Notes under the pieces: generated by a model | The model's database searches: none | Told to the model about the DNA's origin: nothing | Seen by the model: only the letters and a program-made list of their open reading frames with translations | Assembly: GCA_004431415.1 (NCBI GenBank) | Contig: QPMI01000058.1 | Span: 186,001-250,000 of the forward strand | Reading direction: 5' to 3' | DNA length: 64,000 bases | Source: Cyanophora paradoxa | Taxonomy: Eukaryota > Glaucocystophyceae > Cyanophorales > Cyanophoraceae | Position numbers and translations under genes: made by a program | Shown here: piece after piece, positions 27,501 to 38,003 of the stretch | Layout of the letters: each line of letters starts with the position of its first letter | Numbering within the stretch: position 1 is the stretch's first letter

Positions 27501-28564
27501 ATAGCAATAAGTTTAAATAAAAAGCATAATGGATATGATGTCAAGGCAAACCATCTGCCAAGATGCAGCAAGGAACAAAGCAGTGTCTGCGCGAAGCTCT
27601 TGCCTGGGAAAAGAGGCTGCGAAGGATTCTTAATAATTGCTAAATACTCTCATTGAGTTTCAGTGATCATGGGCGCACCATTCATTCCATTCAGACTCTC
27701 GGGAAGCCGGAGAACGTGACCGCAGACGAACGATAAGAAATTCTGGATCTTGTTTCCGAACCTCACGTAATTGTAAGGAGATCCAGAACGCCAGACTTCA
27801 AACTGCGCGAGCATCACTAAATGCTGAAAGGCTTACGACAGAAGTTGAAACGCTCACGTGATCGCGCAGTGACTGCAAGAGTACAACTCGCGCCATGATA
27901 CGATCAGAGAGAAGAGAGAAGAAGGACTCTGGGATCCATTTATCCCACTCCTCCAAATACATAATGTGGCGCAGGTACAGAACAGTGGGATCTTCGGACG
28001 TGTTGGAGATGTTCAGGTCGGTTAGATTGGACTGGAAATTCATATCGAATTGGAGCGGTCCGGGGCGTGTCACACGATTGATGCCCGGCGGATCCTCCCA
28101 GACATGAACAACAGAACCAGAATCGGACTTGAAGCCAAAAAACTTTGCTGCGGACTTGACGAACTTGGCCCCGACAGACTGGCTGCGCTCAGGATGCGGA
28201 AGGGAGATATACTTGTACTCGACTGGCTGATCCGCAGGAAGTTCGACAGCATCAGAGATCCAAAGCGACTTGCGGACATGGTGCAGCTGCACGACACGAT
28301 CTTCGTCCTTGCCCCAGTCGCCGAGGGAGAGCGTGTTTCCAGTAACGAAAAAGGTTCCTTTCTCTTCCGCCTTGATTGGAAGAAGAAGCAGGAAGCACGT
28401 CTTGCGCGTTTTGGGGAGGACTGGAGCTGCAGTTGCAGCTGCAAGGCTGCATGTGCAAGTTCGTCAGATGCCAAAAAAAAGAAATCGTTGAGACTTGACT
28501 CACGTGCAGCTGACAGTCGACGTGGGAACAGGAAGTGCGGCTTCGGCCGTTTCGTGTTGGACAT
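12591..28564 (-). CDS. RNF213/mysterin-like giant AAA+ ubiquitin ligase (CBM20-AAA-RZ, no RING)
   Basis: A dynein-like AAA+ E3 ligase homologue, roughly 4.5 thousand residues, with about 28 short introns. ATG at 28564; exon 1 (28504-28564) splices at GTGAGT into a CBM20-like domain (FFVTGNTLSLGDWGKDEDR, ELPADQPVEYKYI, VHVWEDPPGINRV; about 28425-28070). A long helical arm follows to about 22.3 kb. First active AAA: Walker A VVVMGETGCGKTSLVRY (about 22020-22070), Walker B VWVFLDEINTSD (about 21805-21840), then ACNPYKKR and YRVHPLPEKLADYVWDFG. Second AAA: VGK spliced to PGCSKSLSMRL (20940 to 20840), Walker B PVVLLDEVGLAE (about 20540-20577) and VGISNWQLDPAKMNR (about 20366-20415). Large exons (19273 to 15960) form the E3 core. 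An RZ finger (GACGRPMQTVRCPNCG, 15270-15450) and a C-terminal domain end KKKFS and stop at 12591. The order matches vertebrate RNF213. The C3HC4 RING expected between AAA and RZ is not seen. The 5' half is less GC-rich than the 3' half. Confidence 0.93.
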
Positions 28565-30784
28565 CCGTCAAGGGCGTGGCGCCGGCGTCACTGCAACACA
28601 GAAAATAGTTGATTAGAGGCGACTTTGAGCTTGATCATGAGATTTGAAGTAATATAACCACCTTGAGCTTGAGCTTGAACTTGAATCTCCCGTTTCGGAT
28701 TCCGACGTGCTGGTTCATCGATGCAGAAGAAATTAGAACAGAGAACAAAAATTAATCGAAATATTAATCAAGCAGAAAGAGCGCACTCCGAGTCGATTGC
28801 AGGCACACTGGTACCGGCAAGCCGAGATCTAGAGGCAGATGACCTGAATATTGATCAGTCGACAAATTCAATTGGCCACGATTACAGAGTTTTATTATTT
28901 CTCACCCATCAGATGGAGGCCTCGTAGTGCTCTTCTTCTTGACCTTGGGCTTCTTCTTCGATCTCTTTCCCATTGCTGGCCTTCGCGTGATTTCAGTTGG
29001 AGTCAGTCAGAGCTCGGCGTGCAAAAAAAGGGAAGGAAGGAAGCGAAGAATGATCGAAGATCTAGAAATTGAGAAGTGCGACGACATCTTGCAATTGGCA
29101 TACACCGGAGAGAGAGAAGCGGACGTCGGGGGAAGGGGAAGGAGGAAGGGGAGGAAGCGGACGTCTATATTTGATTTAAAATGTCTGGGGGAGGGGGAGA
29201 TGAGGGGAGGAGAGCGGGGTGGCAGGAGAACGAGAGTGGTACAGCGAGAGGGGGTGGGGGAGCTCGAGGGTGGGCGAGAGAGAAAATCGACTCCGGGTAA
29301 CGAGGGGAGGAGGGGGGTACGAAGGGGGAATGTGGTAAGGGTACAGCCGGGGAAGAGGGGTTCAGAGGTAAAAGGAGGATCCGGGGAGGTAAAGGGGTTC
29401 AGAGGTAAAGGGGTTCAGCTACAGCGGGGAGGGAGAGGGGGTACGGTAGGGGGAGGGGGGTACAGTGGGGGAGAATAGGGAACAGGTACAGCCGGGAAGG
29501 GGGCCACGGAGGAAAAGGGAGGAGAGGCGGCAGAGAGGGAGAGGGGGTACGGCGGGGAGGGAGGGGGATACAGTGGGGGAAAGAGAGGTACGGAGGAAAG
29601 GGGAGGAGATGGGGTACGGCGGAGGAGGGAAGGGGGTACGGGGGGAAGGGGAGTGGTGCGGCGGGGGAGGTGTACGGCGGGTGCGCATTAAGGGGAAGAC
29701 TTACGAAGAGAGGAGGACTTGAAGGACTTGTGAGAGAGGAGGAAAGACAGTACGCTTGTACAATCACGACCGACCTGACAGCAGTGTCATCATTATCGCG
29801 ACATTATCATCATCATGAGAGTATGTACCTCGAGCTAACAAACAGAAATCTGCCGGTGGTGCGAGGCCGGCCTCCGGATCCAGTCGGTCTGACTTCCTGA
29901 TGATAACGTCAGCTAATGATTAGGGCGATTTGACTGGACAGGTCAAGTGACCCGACGTGCCTTCCAAGGCCTTGGCCTTGTTTCGTCGGGCGTGATCTGT
30001 GCCGCGCATCACTTGTATCAGCATGCGCGGCCGCTGGAGCGAGGCGAATGTGGATGCACACCGGGACCGCGCGCGTTCGGCCGCGCTCGCGTGCACCTCG
30101 AGCTCCAGTCGCCTGCAAGCGCGCGTTCGCGTCAGCCTTGTTTGCGTTCGGGTCCCGAGCTCGAGCTTGGAGCGGTCACATCGTCTGCCGGCCGCGGACG
30201 GAGCCGCTGAGCCTAGACCTGACGCGGGCACCTGACGAAACCTTGAGAAGCAGAAAGTCTTAAACCTGCAAGATTTGCGTCAAGCGCGCTCAGAAAACGA
30301 GATGGCGGGCCCGGACAGGCCGCCGGATGCGTCGGCCGCGGCCGACCGCGCCGAGCGGTCAAGTAAAGCGGACCTCGTTCGACGAAGCAGTAAACCTTCT
30401 GGTCACAAGATCTGCGCAGCGCGCGCTCAGCGGGCGGGCGTCCAGCGAAGGACGGGCGGGCTAGACGGCAAATGGGGCGTGCTCCTGACGGGCGCTGGCT
30501 TGCTGGAGGCGTCCCTTGCAAGCAAATACGATGGCTAAAGCACCTTTCCGAAGATCGAAGACAGAGGGAGCGAGCTGCGCGCCTTACTTCTGCGGTCGCC
30601 TTCGCCTGACCTACAATCTCAGCTGCCGCCCCCGCCCCCCCCTTCCCCCCCCCCCCCCCCCCCCCCCCCCCCTTAAGCTTTTCGGTCGAAGTTCAGCGGT
30701 CAGGAGGCGTCCCACAGCGGTCAGGCGGCGTCCCCGGCATCGGCCACCGGTCGCGCAGTCTCGTCCGGGAATCCAGCGATATCG
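28565..30784. other. Intergenic region with upstream sequences of two divergent genes
   Basis: About 2.2 kb between the starts of the RNF213-like gene (-) and the RING-UBL gene (+). No supported coding exon. It contains the GTAC-rich purine array (29105-29720), then GC-rich sequence with NotI/XhoI-type palindromes (30020-30190), then a run of about 28 C at 30645-30672, 113 nt before the next ATG. Confidence 0.6.
29105..29720 (-). repeat. Degenerate GTACCCC / pyrimidine repeat array
   Basis: On the plus strand this is a G/A-rich tract in which GGTAC or GATAC recurs about twelve times, some 20-60 nt apart, for example near 29236, 29315, 29336, 29439, 29458, 29481, 29548, 29586, 29613, 29635 and 29671. 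On the minus strand it reads CCGTACCCC plus C/T-rich spacers, the same vocabulary as the introns of SecA, the protease and the kinase. No exon can be assembled from it. Confidence 0.7.
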
Positions 30785-32753
30785 ATGGAATGCAGCCGGT
30801 GCAAGCAAGAGCGACCATCGGGCGATTACGTTCTCCGCAGGCTGAACTGCGGTCATATCCCTATCGCATGCGTCCAGGTTCGTAAGCGCGCTCAACCTGG
30901 ACCGGATCGAATCTGACCGGACCTGACCACGCGCTCCCGCAGTGCCTGGCCAAGGCGAAGCACTGTTCTCTGTGCACGGCCGGTTTCAGCGAGGACGACC
31001 GCGCGTCGCTGGAGGAGAAGTTGCGCGAGCTGGACGCGGTGGCGCTCTTCAGCAGCGCCCCGGCGGCCCGCGCCGCGCCCAGCGAGCCCGGCTACGTGTT
31101 CCATGTCATGTCAATGGACGGTGGCATGCAGCACGTTCAACTTGGCGACGCCGCGTCGTGCCTGGACCTCAAGCGCGCGGTGGAAAGAGTCTTCCGCGTG
31201 AAACCGGAGCACCAGCGGCTCTTTCTCGCGGATGACAGCAACGTTGAGATCAAGGTGCGCCCCGCGTGCTCGAAAGCTCTGCGTGTCTCGCTCATACGCG
31301 CGCTTGCTCCGCAGGCGCTCAAGAACGGGACGCCTGCGCCGATTGCCGGCTCGCCCCTGACATCCGGCGACACGCTTCTGCTGCTGCGCGTCTACTCGGA
31401 GCACGCCGGCCAGACCGACATCGCAGGCGCGGCGCGGGACAAGCACGGGAACGCGCTCGGCAGCAGCTACGACCTGGGCGTGGACAGCGCGTTCCGCGGC
31501 ATGACCATCGCGGTGCTGCACGAGTTCATCGGAACTCGTAAAGACTTCGACTTCGCTTTGCCTGAGGCGGCGCTTCGGGAGAAGGGCTTCACCGTCCACC
31601 GCTGGTCGGACCGCATCCCCGCGCTCGAGGAGTTCAGCGCCGTCCTCGACCGCTCCTGCCAGCTCTGGATCACGTCGGACAGCCGTGATCGCGGCCTCTC
31701 GGACGCCCACATCCAGCGTATCCGCCGATTTTTCAGCGAGGGCAGAGGGGTGTACATATGGTGGGCTGCCTCTCATTCGGGGTCGCTCTTTGTTCTTTGT
31801 TTGCTCTGACTCTTCTTCCAGGGGCGACAACGATCCGTGGTACTTCGATGCGAATCGGATCGCGAAGGCTCTCTTTGGCGGCAGCATGTCCGGCTGCCTG
31901 CCGGGTATGAAGGTGGTACAGCAAGGTACTTCGAATTCATTTCAGCCCATACCCCCCTCTCCCTTGCCACCCCATTCGAATCCCCCCTCCCCCTCCCCCC
32001 CCCCCCCCCCCTATGTCCTCCGAAACAGTATCCCCCTTCCCCTCTAGATCTTCTTTCTGCCTTTCTCGATCGATCGCGACCTCATTGCCATCCGACACCG
32101 TACCCCCTCTCGTTTGCCATGACCCCGCTCCGCACCCGTACTCCACCGTGCTCCCTCGCATCGTAAAATGGCGCTGGCTAGCCCCCCCCCCCCCCCCCCC
32201 CGGTCCCCGCCCCCCCTCTCTAGCACACTGTACCCCTCGTTTTAGCGCAATCTACCCCTTTTCTCTCCCCGCTCCTTTGAACCCTTGCTTTTGCCTCGTC
32301 CCCTAGTTCTAACTTCGATTTTCGCAGCTCCGAAAGGGACGCCAACGTCGGGAGCAGCCCCTGGGGCTGGCGGCTTCGTTCCACACTTCATCACAACAGG
32401 TACTGTTTTGCCACTTTTTCTACTTTTTCGTTCTTGCCTCATCGTGCCCGACGTAGGTGTCGCGCGTCTCTACGAGGGCAATACAATTGCGACGATCGCG
32501 CCACACCCGCACCTCCACGCCCTCGTCCGAGGCTCCGAGGGGAACGTCGTGACGGCTATCTACGATCGCGACGGCCGCCGGGCCGTTCTCGACGGAGGCT
32601 TCACGCGCATGTATGCCGACTACTGGGATGAGGCGGGCATCGCGCGGTACGCACCGCTGCCCCCACGTCCATCTTGCTTCTGCCCTGACCTCTTCCCGCA
32701 GATATGTAAAGAATGCGGCAGTGTGGCTCGTCAACATTGAAAACGATTACTAG
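30785..32753 (+). CDS. RING finger, ubiquitin-like and amidotransferase-like fusion protein
   Basis: Seven exons join in frame: 30785-30877, 30943-31254, 31315-31760, 31822-31925, 32328-32399, 32457-32646 and 32702-32753, 422 residues in all. Residues 3-44 form a C3HC4 RING: CSRC, then CGH, CVQC and CSLC; the first intron falls inside CVQC. Residues about 72-150 form a ubiquitin-like fold (YVFHVMSMDGG, LDLKRAVERVFRVKPEHQR, SGDTLLLLR). From about 165 to the end is an alpha/beta domain (FRGMTIAVLHEFIGT, LDRSCQLWITSDSRDRGL, GRGVYIWGDNDPWYFDAN, AVLDGGFTRMY) that resembles class I amidotransferase or ThuA-like folds; I see no certain catalytic Cys. RING plus UBL suggests a ubiquitin ligase; the third domain's job is unknown. 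Start chosen because the RING begins two residues after it. Confidence 0.87.
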
Positions 32754-33102
32754 AATCGTTTTCAAAACCTTGGTTTCAGGTTGCATGCTTGCATACTTGG
32801 TTTCATGTTTGCATCAGTTCTAGCTAAAGGCTGCACTTCCCTTTCGAACTCCAACGTTAACCCTCCCAGTTTCTTATTAATTTAAGTCGACGTCAGAAGT
32901 CCAATCGACATTTTGTTGCAATTGATCATGATGTGCTGCGCTCGAGCTCGAGCTCCCCTCTCTCCCCTTATAATTACCCTCTTCCTCCTTCCCCGACCCT
33001 CTTCAATTTAATGCTTGTCCCCCTCCGCGCGGCTCCGAGCTCAACGGGATGTGCTCTGATTCCCTGGATATTGGGGGACTGGGGACGGGGCGGGGGCCGC
33101 GG
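32754..33102. other. Spacer between convergent genes
   Basis: AT-richer spacer holding the 3' flanks of the RING-UBL gene (+) and the PPP4R4-like gene (-). No gene seen. Confidence 0.6.
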
Positions 33103-34472
33103 CTAGCGCTTGCGGGGCGGGGTCTCTCGGCGGACGGCCGGCGGGGGCGCGGGGCGCCCTGCGGTGACGGGCACCGGGCGGGAGGCGGGCACTCCGGCCG
33201 AGACCAGCGGGGGCCTCCCCGTCGCCGGCGCTGACTTGGGGATGGGGGGTATGGATCCGGAGCGGGGAGGGGGGCCCGAGCCGTTCGGGCGCCCAGGGGC
33301 GGTGGAGGGCGGGCTCGAGGTGGGGGAGGGCTTGGAGAGGATACTGGCGGCGCCGGCGGCGCCCGCGATGGGCCCGCTCACGGCGCCGTAGGGGGTGTTG
33401 GGCGGGGAGGAGCGCGCGCCCGCGCGGGGCGCCACGCCGTACGCGGCCGACGCCGCCGTGACGCTCTTGGCGCCGCCGCCGGGCGGGGGCCCCGCGCCGG
33501 CCGCGCCGGCCGCGCCTGCGCGAGGTCAGCGGTGCTGGCGCGGCTGGAGCGCGCGGGGAGCAGAGGGCCGGGCGCACTGGTGCGGGGGGAGGCGAAGAGG
33601 GAGGAGGAGGCGCCGGAGGCGGAGGCGGCGGCGGCGGCGGCGGCGGCGGCGACTGACGGGGTGATGCTGCCTGGGCCCGGGGCGGCCGGCGGCAGGCACG
33701 GCGGGGCGGGCGGCGGAGGAGGGCAGGGCGGAGGGGCCGGCCCGGCGGGCGGGCGGGAGGCGGCGGATGCGGAGGCGGAGGCGAGGGACGAGGCGGCGGG
33801 GCGGAGGCGTACCCGTTGGAGGGGGTACGGCGGCGCCGGCGGTGCTGCCGGACGGGGGGCGGCGCGGGGCGGCGGAGGCGGCGGCCGCCGCGCGGGCGTT
33901 CGCGGCGGCGGAGGCCGTCGAGAGGGAGGCGGAGGCGGAGAGGGTACGGCGGAGGAGCCGGAGGCGGAGGGGAAGGAGGGGGCGGGGCGGTGGGCCGCGA
34001 GGCCCCGCGGCAGCGGCGGCGGCGCCGGCGAGGGCCGACGGGCGGAGGCCGAGACCCGCGGCGGCGGAGGCGGAGGCGGCGGCGGCGGCGGAGGTGGCGG
34101 CGCCGGCGCCGGGGCGGGCGTACCCCGCGGAGCCTGACCCGCCCTTCTGGGGTTCGACGGTGTAGCGCCGGCGCCCGTACTCGGGCTTGCCCTTGTCCGC
34201 AGCCATCTCGCTCTCCTCCTGGACAGGACGTCAGCGCGGGGCGGGGCGGGGCGCCGGGAGCGGCGGCGGAGGCGGCGGGGTCGCACGTCGGCGATCATCT
34301 GGTCCTCCTCGGCGGCGCGCTGGGCGTCGACGGCGTCGTCGGCGCTGTCGAGCGGGCTCGGCAGCGGCTGCCCGTCCTTGCCCAGGATCGTCGTCCGCAC
34401 GGGGATCTTGCACATCCGCTCCTCGGCCGCCGCCGCCGCCGCCGCCACGTCCCGGTCCTTGTCCCCGCGCAG
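33094..34472 (-). repeat. Parental copy of the 1.4-kb segmental duplication
   Basis: This segment matches 10680-12073 in the same orientation. Here it continues seamlessly into the upstream HEAT exon, so this is the intact parent. The similarity is lost just after CGCAG at 34472. Confidence 0.88.
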
Positions 34473-37130
34473 CCGCGACGCGCAGTCCTTGAGGCGGTTC
34501 AGGAGCGCCGAGTCCCCCGGGAGGCGCAGCACGCCCTTGAAGGTGGCGAGGAGGCCGCAGGCGCGGAGGCGGACGTTGGGGACGGGGTCCCCGCAGAGGT
34601 CCAGGGCGGGCTCCAGGAACGACTCCTTGAAGAAGCGCCGCGAGAAGACGGCGAGGACGGAGGAGCAGAGGTCGAGGAAGGTGGAGCGGAGCCAGTAGGA
34701 GCGGCCCCGCGCGAAGTCGCGGACGAGCCGCTGCACGAGCTCGGCCCGCTGCAGCCGCCACCGGTTCTTGCGGACGAGCACGCAGACGGTGCGCGTGGCG
34801 GCGACCTTGACGGGGTTCGCCCCCGTCGACATGTAGCGGAAGAGCAGCGGCATGATGTGGTCGTAGATCGTCTCCGAGGCGTAGAAGGCGGGGAGCTTGT
34901 CGAGGTGGGAGAGGAGCTTGACCTGCCGCCGCCAGCTGAGCGCCGTCGCCTGCTCCAGGGCCAGCACGGCGGGGAGGATCTCGCCGTAGGCCTGCTTCTT
35001 GAGCTCCTCGGAGGAGACGGCGAAGAGCGGGAGCGTGGCGTCGAGGGTCTCCATGATGGCGTCCTGCACGTCGACGCTGTCGTCCTGGAGGAGCCGGAGG
35101 AACGGTTCCCTGAGGTACTTGGCGACCCGCTCCTTGCCCAGCATCGAGGCGATCTCGTGGAAGCCGGCCGCCGCCGTCCGCCGCACCAGCGGGTTCGGGT
35201 CCGTGCAGAAGTTCACGAAGTGCGGGTGGAACCTGGCGGCCGCGGGGTGAGGGGGGGGCGGGGGCGGGGGAGGTGGGGGTACGAGGGGGAGGGGGGGGAG
35301 GAAGCACGCACGTGTTGGTGTACCAGACGTACTTCTTCGCGCCGAGGCTCTTTAGGACGGCCTGCGGGGGCGCCGGGCGCCGGGCGTCAGGCGCCGGACG
35401 GGTACGGGCCCCACGCGAGCCGGTCCGGTCGGTCGCACCGGAAAGTTCCACGCGCAGAGCCGCCGGGACTCGGCGTCCAGCCGCTGCACCCGCCGCGTAA
35501 GAAGGAAGAAGAAGAAGGAGAGAAGGAGAAGAGGCAGAGGGAAAGAGAGAGAGAAGCGAGGGCGGGGCGGGGCGGGGCGGGCGGGCCTGGGACATGATCT
35601 TGAAGAAGTCGTAGAGGAGCTGCCCCTCCTCGTCCCCCTCCAGGTCCGGCCCCGCCTTCGTCAGGATCTCCCCGATCGAGCCGACGACGACGCGCGCCAT
35701 GTCGTCCCCGCCCAGCGACGCGAACGAGGCCGACAGGCTCGCCTGCTGCTGCTGCGTCGGCGCCGCCGCGATCCCCGCCGCGCAGTGCTGCTTGATCAGG
35801 GGCAGGATCTGCTGCTTCCTCGTGTCCTTGTCCAAGAAGTCGAGCAGCGCGACCACAGCCTGCGGAGATCCCACCGTCAGCCGAGCGGAGAAGAGCGGGG
35901 GCGGGCGGGCTCGAAGGCGGGCGGGCGGGCCTGGAAGGCTGCTTCCTTGACCTCGGCCTCCTCGTCTCTCAGAAGCTCCATCAGCTCGTTCAGCAGCGGT
36001 CCCTTGGTCCTCTCCAGCCTGCCGCCCCACGCCCCGCGCCCCGCATCAGCCGCCGCCGCCCTGCCCGGCCCGGCCCGGCCCGCCCCGGCGCACCCGACGC
36101 TCCGCGCGATGGCGCTCAGCTGCTGGCACATGCAGATGCGGACCTCGTAATCCGTGTCCTGCCTCGGGGCTCGAATCCGCGCGGGGCTGGGCGCCGGCGG
36201 GGAGACAGGGGCGGGGGTGGGAACCTGGCACAGGGTCATCGCCTTCGAAAAGAAAGCGTCGTCGATGGTCTCTCCCTCCAGCACGGCCGCGAGCTTTCCC
36301 AGGATCTGGCAGCACATCGTTCGGTTTTGCACGCTCTCCGTGATGTCTCCTTTCGCCAGCGCCATCTTCACGATCTGGGCGCGCCCTGGTCGGCGTCGCC
36401 GCGCGCGCCGCGGGCGCGCAAAACAAACCTGCTGCTTCAAGATGCGTTTCGGCAGGGATTCCATGATAGAGAACAGCACTGGGAGCCAGGCCTGCTCGTT
36501 GCAGGGCCGGGCGCGTTAGCGGAGGGGCCGAGCGGTCTGGCAAAGGCGCAGAACGCAGCACACCTCCGCCACATCGAAGTCCCGCTTGTCCAGCATTGCC
36601 AGACAGGTCCGCAGCACCGCCTCTTCGACGGCCTTGGTGGGGACCAGCTTCTCGCTGAGAACTGTGTTGAAGCTCTGGGCCGCCGCGATCTGCAGATCCG
36701 ATTCCGCCCCATTCAAGAACTCCTGCGTGGCGTTCAGCGCGGGCACAAGCGCCTGCGCGAGCTGCGTAGCTAAAGCGGGAGGCCGCACCAAGGCCGGGTT
36801 CAGCACTTCGTTGACTCTATCGGGGAACTTGCGGAACAGCCGGGCGAGGTCGTTGATCACAGCTAGGATTTGCACCGGCTGTCCGCCGCTGAAGAAGCTC
36901 AGGGCGCGTTCAATCTCTCCGAGGGTCTCATCGATCAGGAAGCGCTCTATCTCCTCCTCAGACTGCGGTAAGAGAAGCGCAATTAGGTTCAGCAACACGG
37001 GGCGGCGGGGCAAGCGGCAACGCTAGCCCGCCAGGGCGCGTGGGGCGCGGGAGCCGAGTTTGCGGAGCACCTTCAGCCCGCCTTTGACGGAGAACTCTCC
37101 TCCTCCCTCTCCGCCCTCGTAGAGGTCCAT
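33103..37130 (-). CDS. PPP4R4-like regulatory subunit of protein phosphatase 4 (HEAT repeats)
   Basis: HEAT-repeat scaffold expected to bind the catalytic subunit of PP4/PP2A-type phosphatases. ATG at 37130 (MDLYEGGEGGGEFSVKGG). Exons then give EEEIERFLIDETLGEIERAL (about 36950), SVQNRTMCCQILGKLAAVLEG, DYEVRICMCQQLSAIA, NELMELLRDEEAEVKEAAF, AVVALLDFLDKDTRKQQILP, NFCTDPNPLVRRTAAAGFHE (about 35215) and a long exon with GRSYWLRSTFLDLCSSVLAV and DPVPNVRLRACGLL. Order and wording match PPP4R4 better than PPP4R1. After MIAD an intron leads to EESEMAADKGKPEYGRRRY and a long Ala/Pro-rich tail ending TPPRKR and stop at 33103. The 3' 1.4 kb is duplicated at 10680-12073. It shares an 88-bp head-to-head promoter with the gene at 37219. 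A junction near 37050 and a possible 27-nt intron near 36760 are uncertain. Confidence 0.88.
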
Positions 37131-37218
37131 GCCTCTGGCGCGCTGCGCCGCTGAGGGGGGGTTCTTTGTACCTCTATCCTGTACCCGGATAGATACAAGA
37201 TCGAATCGGAGAAAGAAG
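37131..37218. promoter_or_regulatory. Short bidirectional promoter region
   Basis: Only 88 bp separate the ATG of the PPP4R4-like gene (-) from the ATG of the ABM-domain gene (+). Both 5' UTRs and core promoters must overlap here. No TATA box is obvious. Confidence 0.55.
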
Positions 37219-38003
37219 ATGGCCGCCTTCGTCGCTCTCGCCCCCGCAGTCGCCCCCAGCCGGACCCAGCCGACGGCTAGCGCGTCCCTCTGCACTTTAG
37301 ACCGGGACGTACGCGTCCGGCCGCGGCTGTTCTTCGCCGGAGCCGCGGCTCCGGTCAGCCGGGCGATGCGGGCCGCCCCGACCCGCACGTTCGAATTCTC
37401 GGTCTCTGCGAGCGGGATGGACCTCCCGACGGTGCCGTACGCGCCCGACAGTGCCAGCAAGGACGAGGTTCGGAAGTACACCGGCGCGAGGTGGGACAAG
37501 GGCGAGATTGACCTGGAGTTCTACGCCTTCCGCAATGCCCTCTCCCTCGTCACGGAGGCCGTGGCGAAGGACGAGCACGCCGACGCCGTGTCGAAGATGC
37601 TGTCGGAGTACGCGGCCTGGAATCGGAAGGTCGAGATCCCGGCCGGGCGCATGGAGACCTTCGAGCTGGAGCGGGACGCCTCCAATCCCGCCCGCTTCGT
37701 CTTCTTCGAGCGCTACGCCGACGAAGAGGCCGTCGACGCTCACCAGGAGATGAGCGAGGTCCAGACCTTCATGCAGAAGCTGCAGCCGCTCCTCGCTCGG
37801 CCCCTGGGGCTCTCTTTGTACAGCGAGATGCAGCGCGAGGAGGACCGCGCCCCCATCCTCTCCCACGCCATGTATCCGTGCGTCCGCCGCGCTGCAGCCG
37901 TGTCCCGCGCCGCGATTGTCCCGTCTGAGTTTTGAGTTTGCTCTTGCACTGCAGGTACGGCCCCATCGGCGAGGGCGGCGCTGACGATCAGCCCATGCGC
38001 TAG
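37219..38003 (+). CDS. ABM-domain (dimeric alpha/beta barrel) protein, probably plastid-targeted
   Basis: Two exons (37219-37877 and 37955-38003) make 235 residues ending GADDQPMR. The first 60 or so residues are Ala/Arg/Ser-rich with few acidic residues (MAAFVALAPAVAPSR and so on), like an organelle transit or bipartite leader. Residues about 100-200 match the antibiotic-biosynthesis monooxygenase fold: an ASNPARFVFFERYADEEAVD segment followed by a His (AHQEM) and a helix ending LLARPLGLSLYSEM. Family members are small dimeric oxygenases or heme-handling proteins; the substrate cannot be read from sequence. Start is the first ATG, 88 bp from the divergent neighbour. Confidence 0.83.

Noticed and set aside
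30299-30538. Possible small gene upstream of the RING-UBL gene
   Set aside because: Biased Arg/Ala composition, no splice partner in frame with the RING exon, no recognisable domain.
33526-34206. Separate gene starting MAADKGKPEYGRRRYTV
   Set aside because: An intron with good edges joins MIAD to EESEMAADKGKPEYG in frame, so this Met is internal to the PPP4R4-like protein.
33816-35597. 593-codon plus-strand open frame opposite the PPP4R4-like gene
   Set aside because: Antisense shadow of a GC-rich coding strand: Arg/Gly/Glu-rich with no domain.
37023-37499. Minus-strand open frame overlapping the start of the ABM gene
   Set aside because: Only its last part (from the ATG at 37130) belongs to the PPP4R4-like gene; the rest is antisense to the ABM coding sequence.
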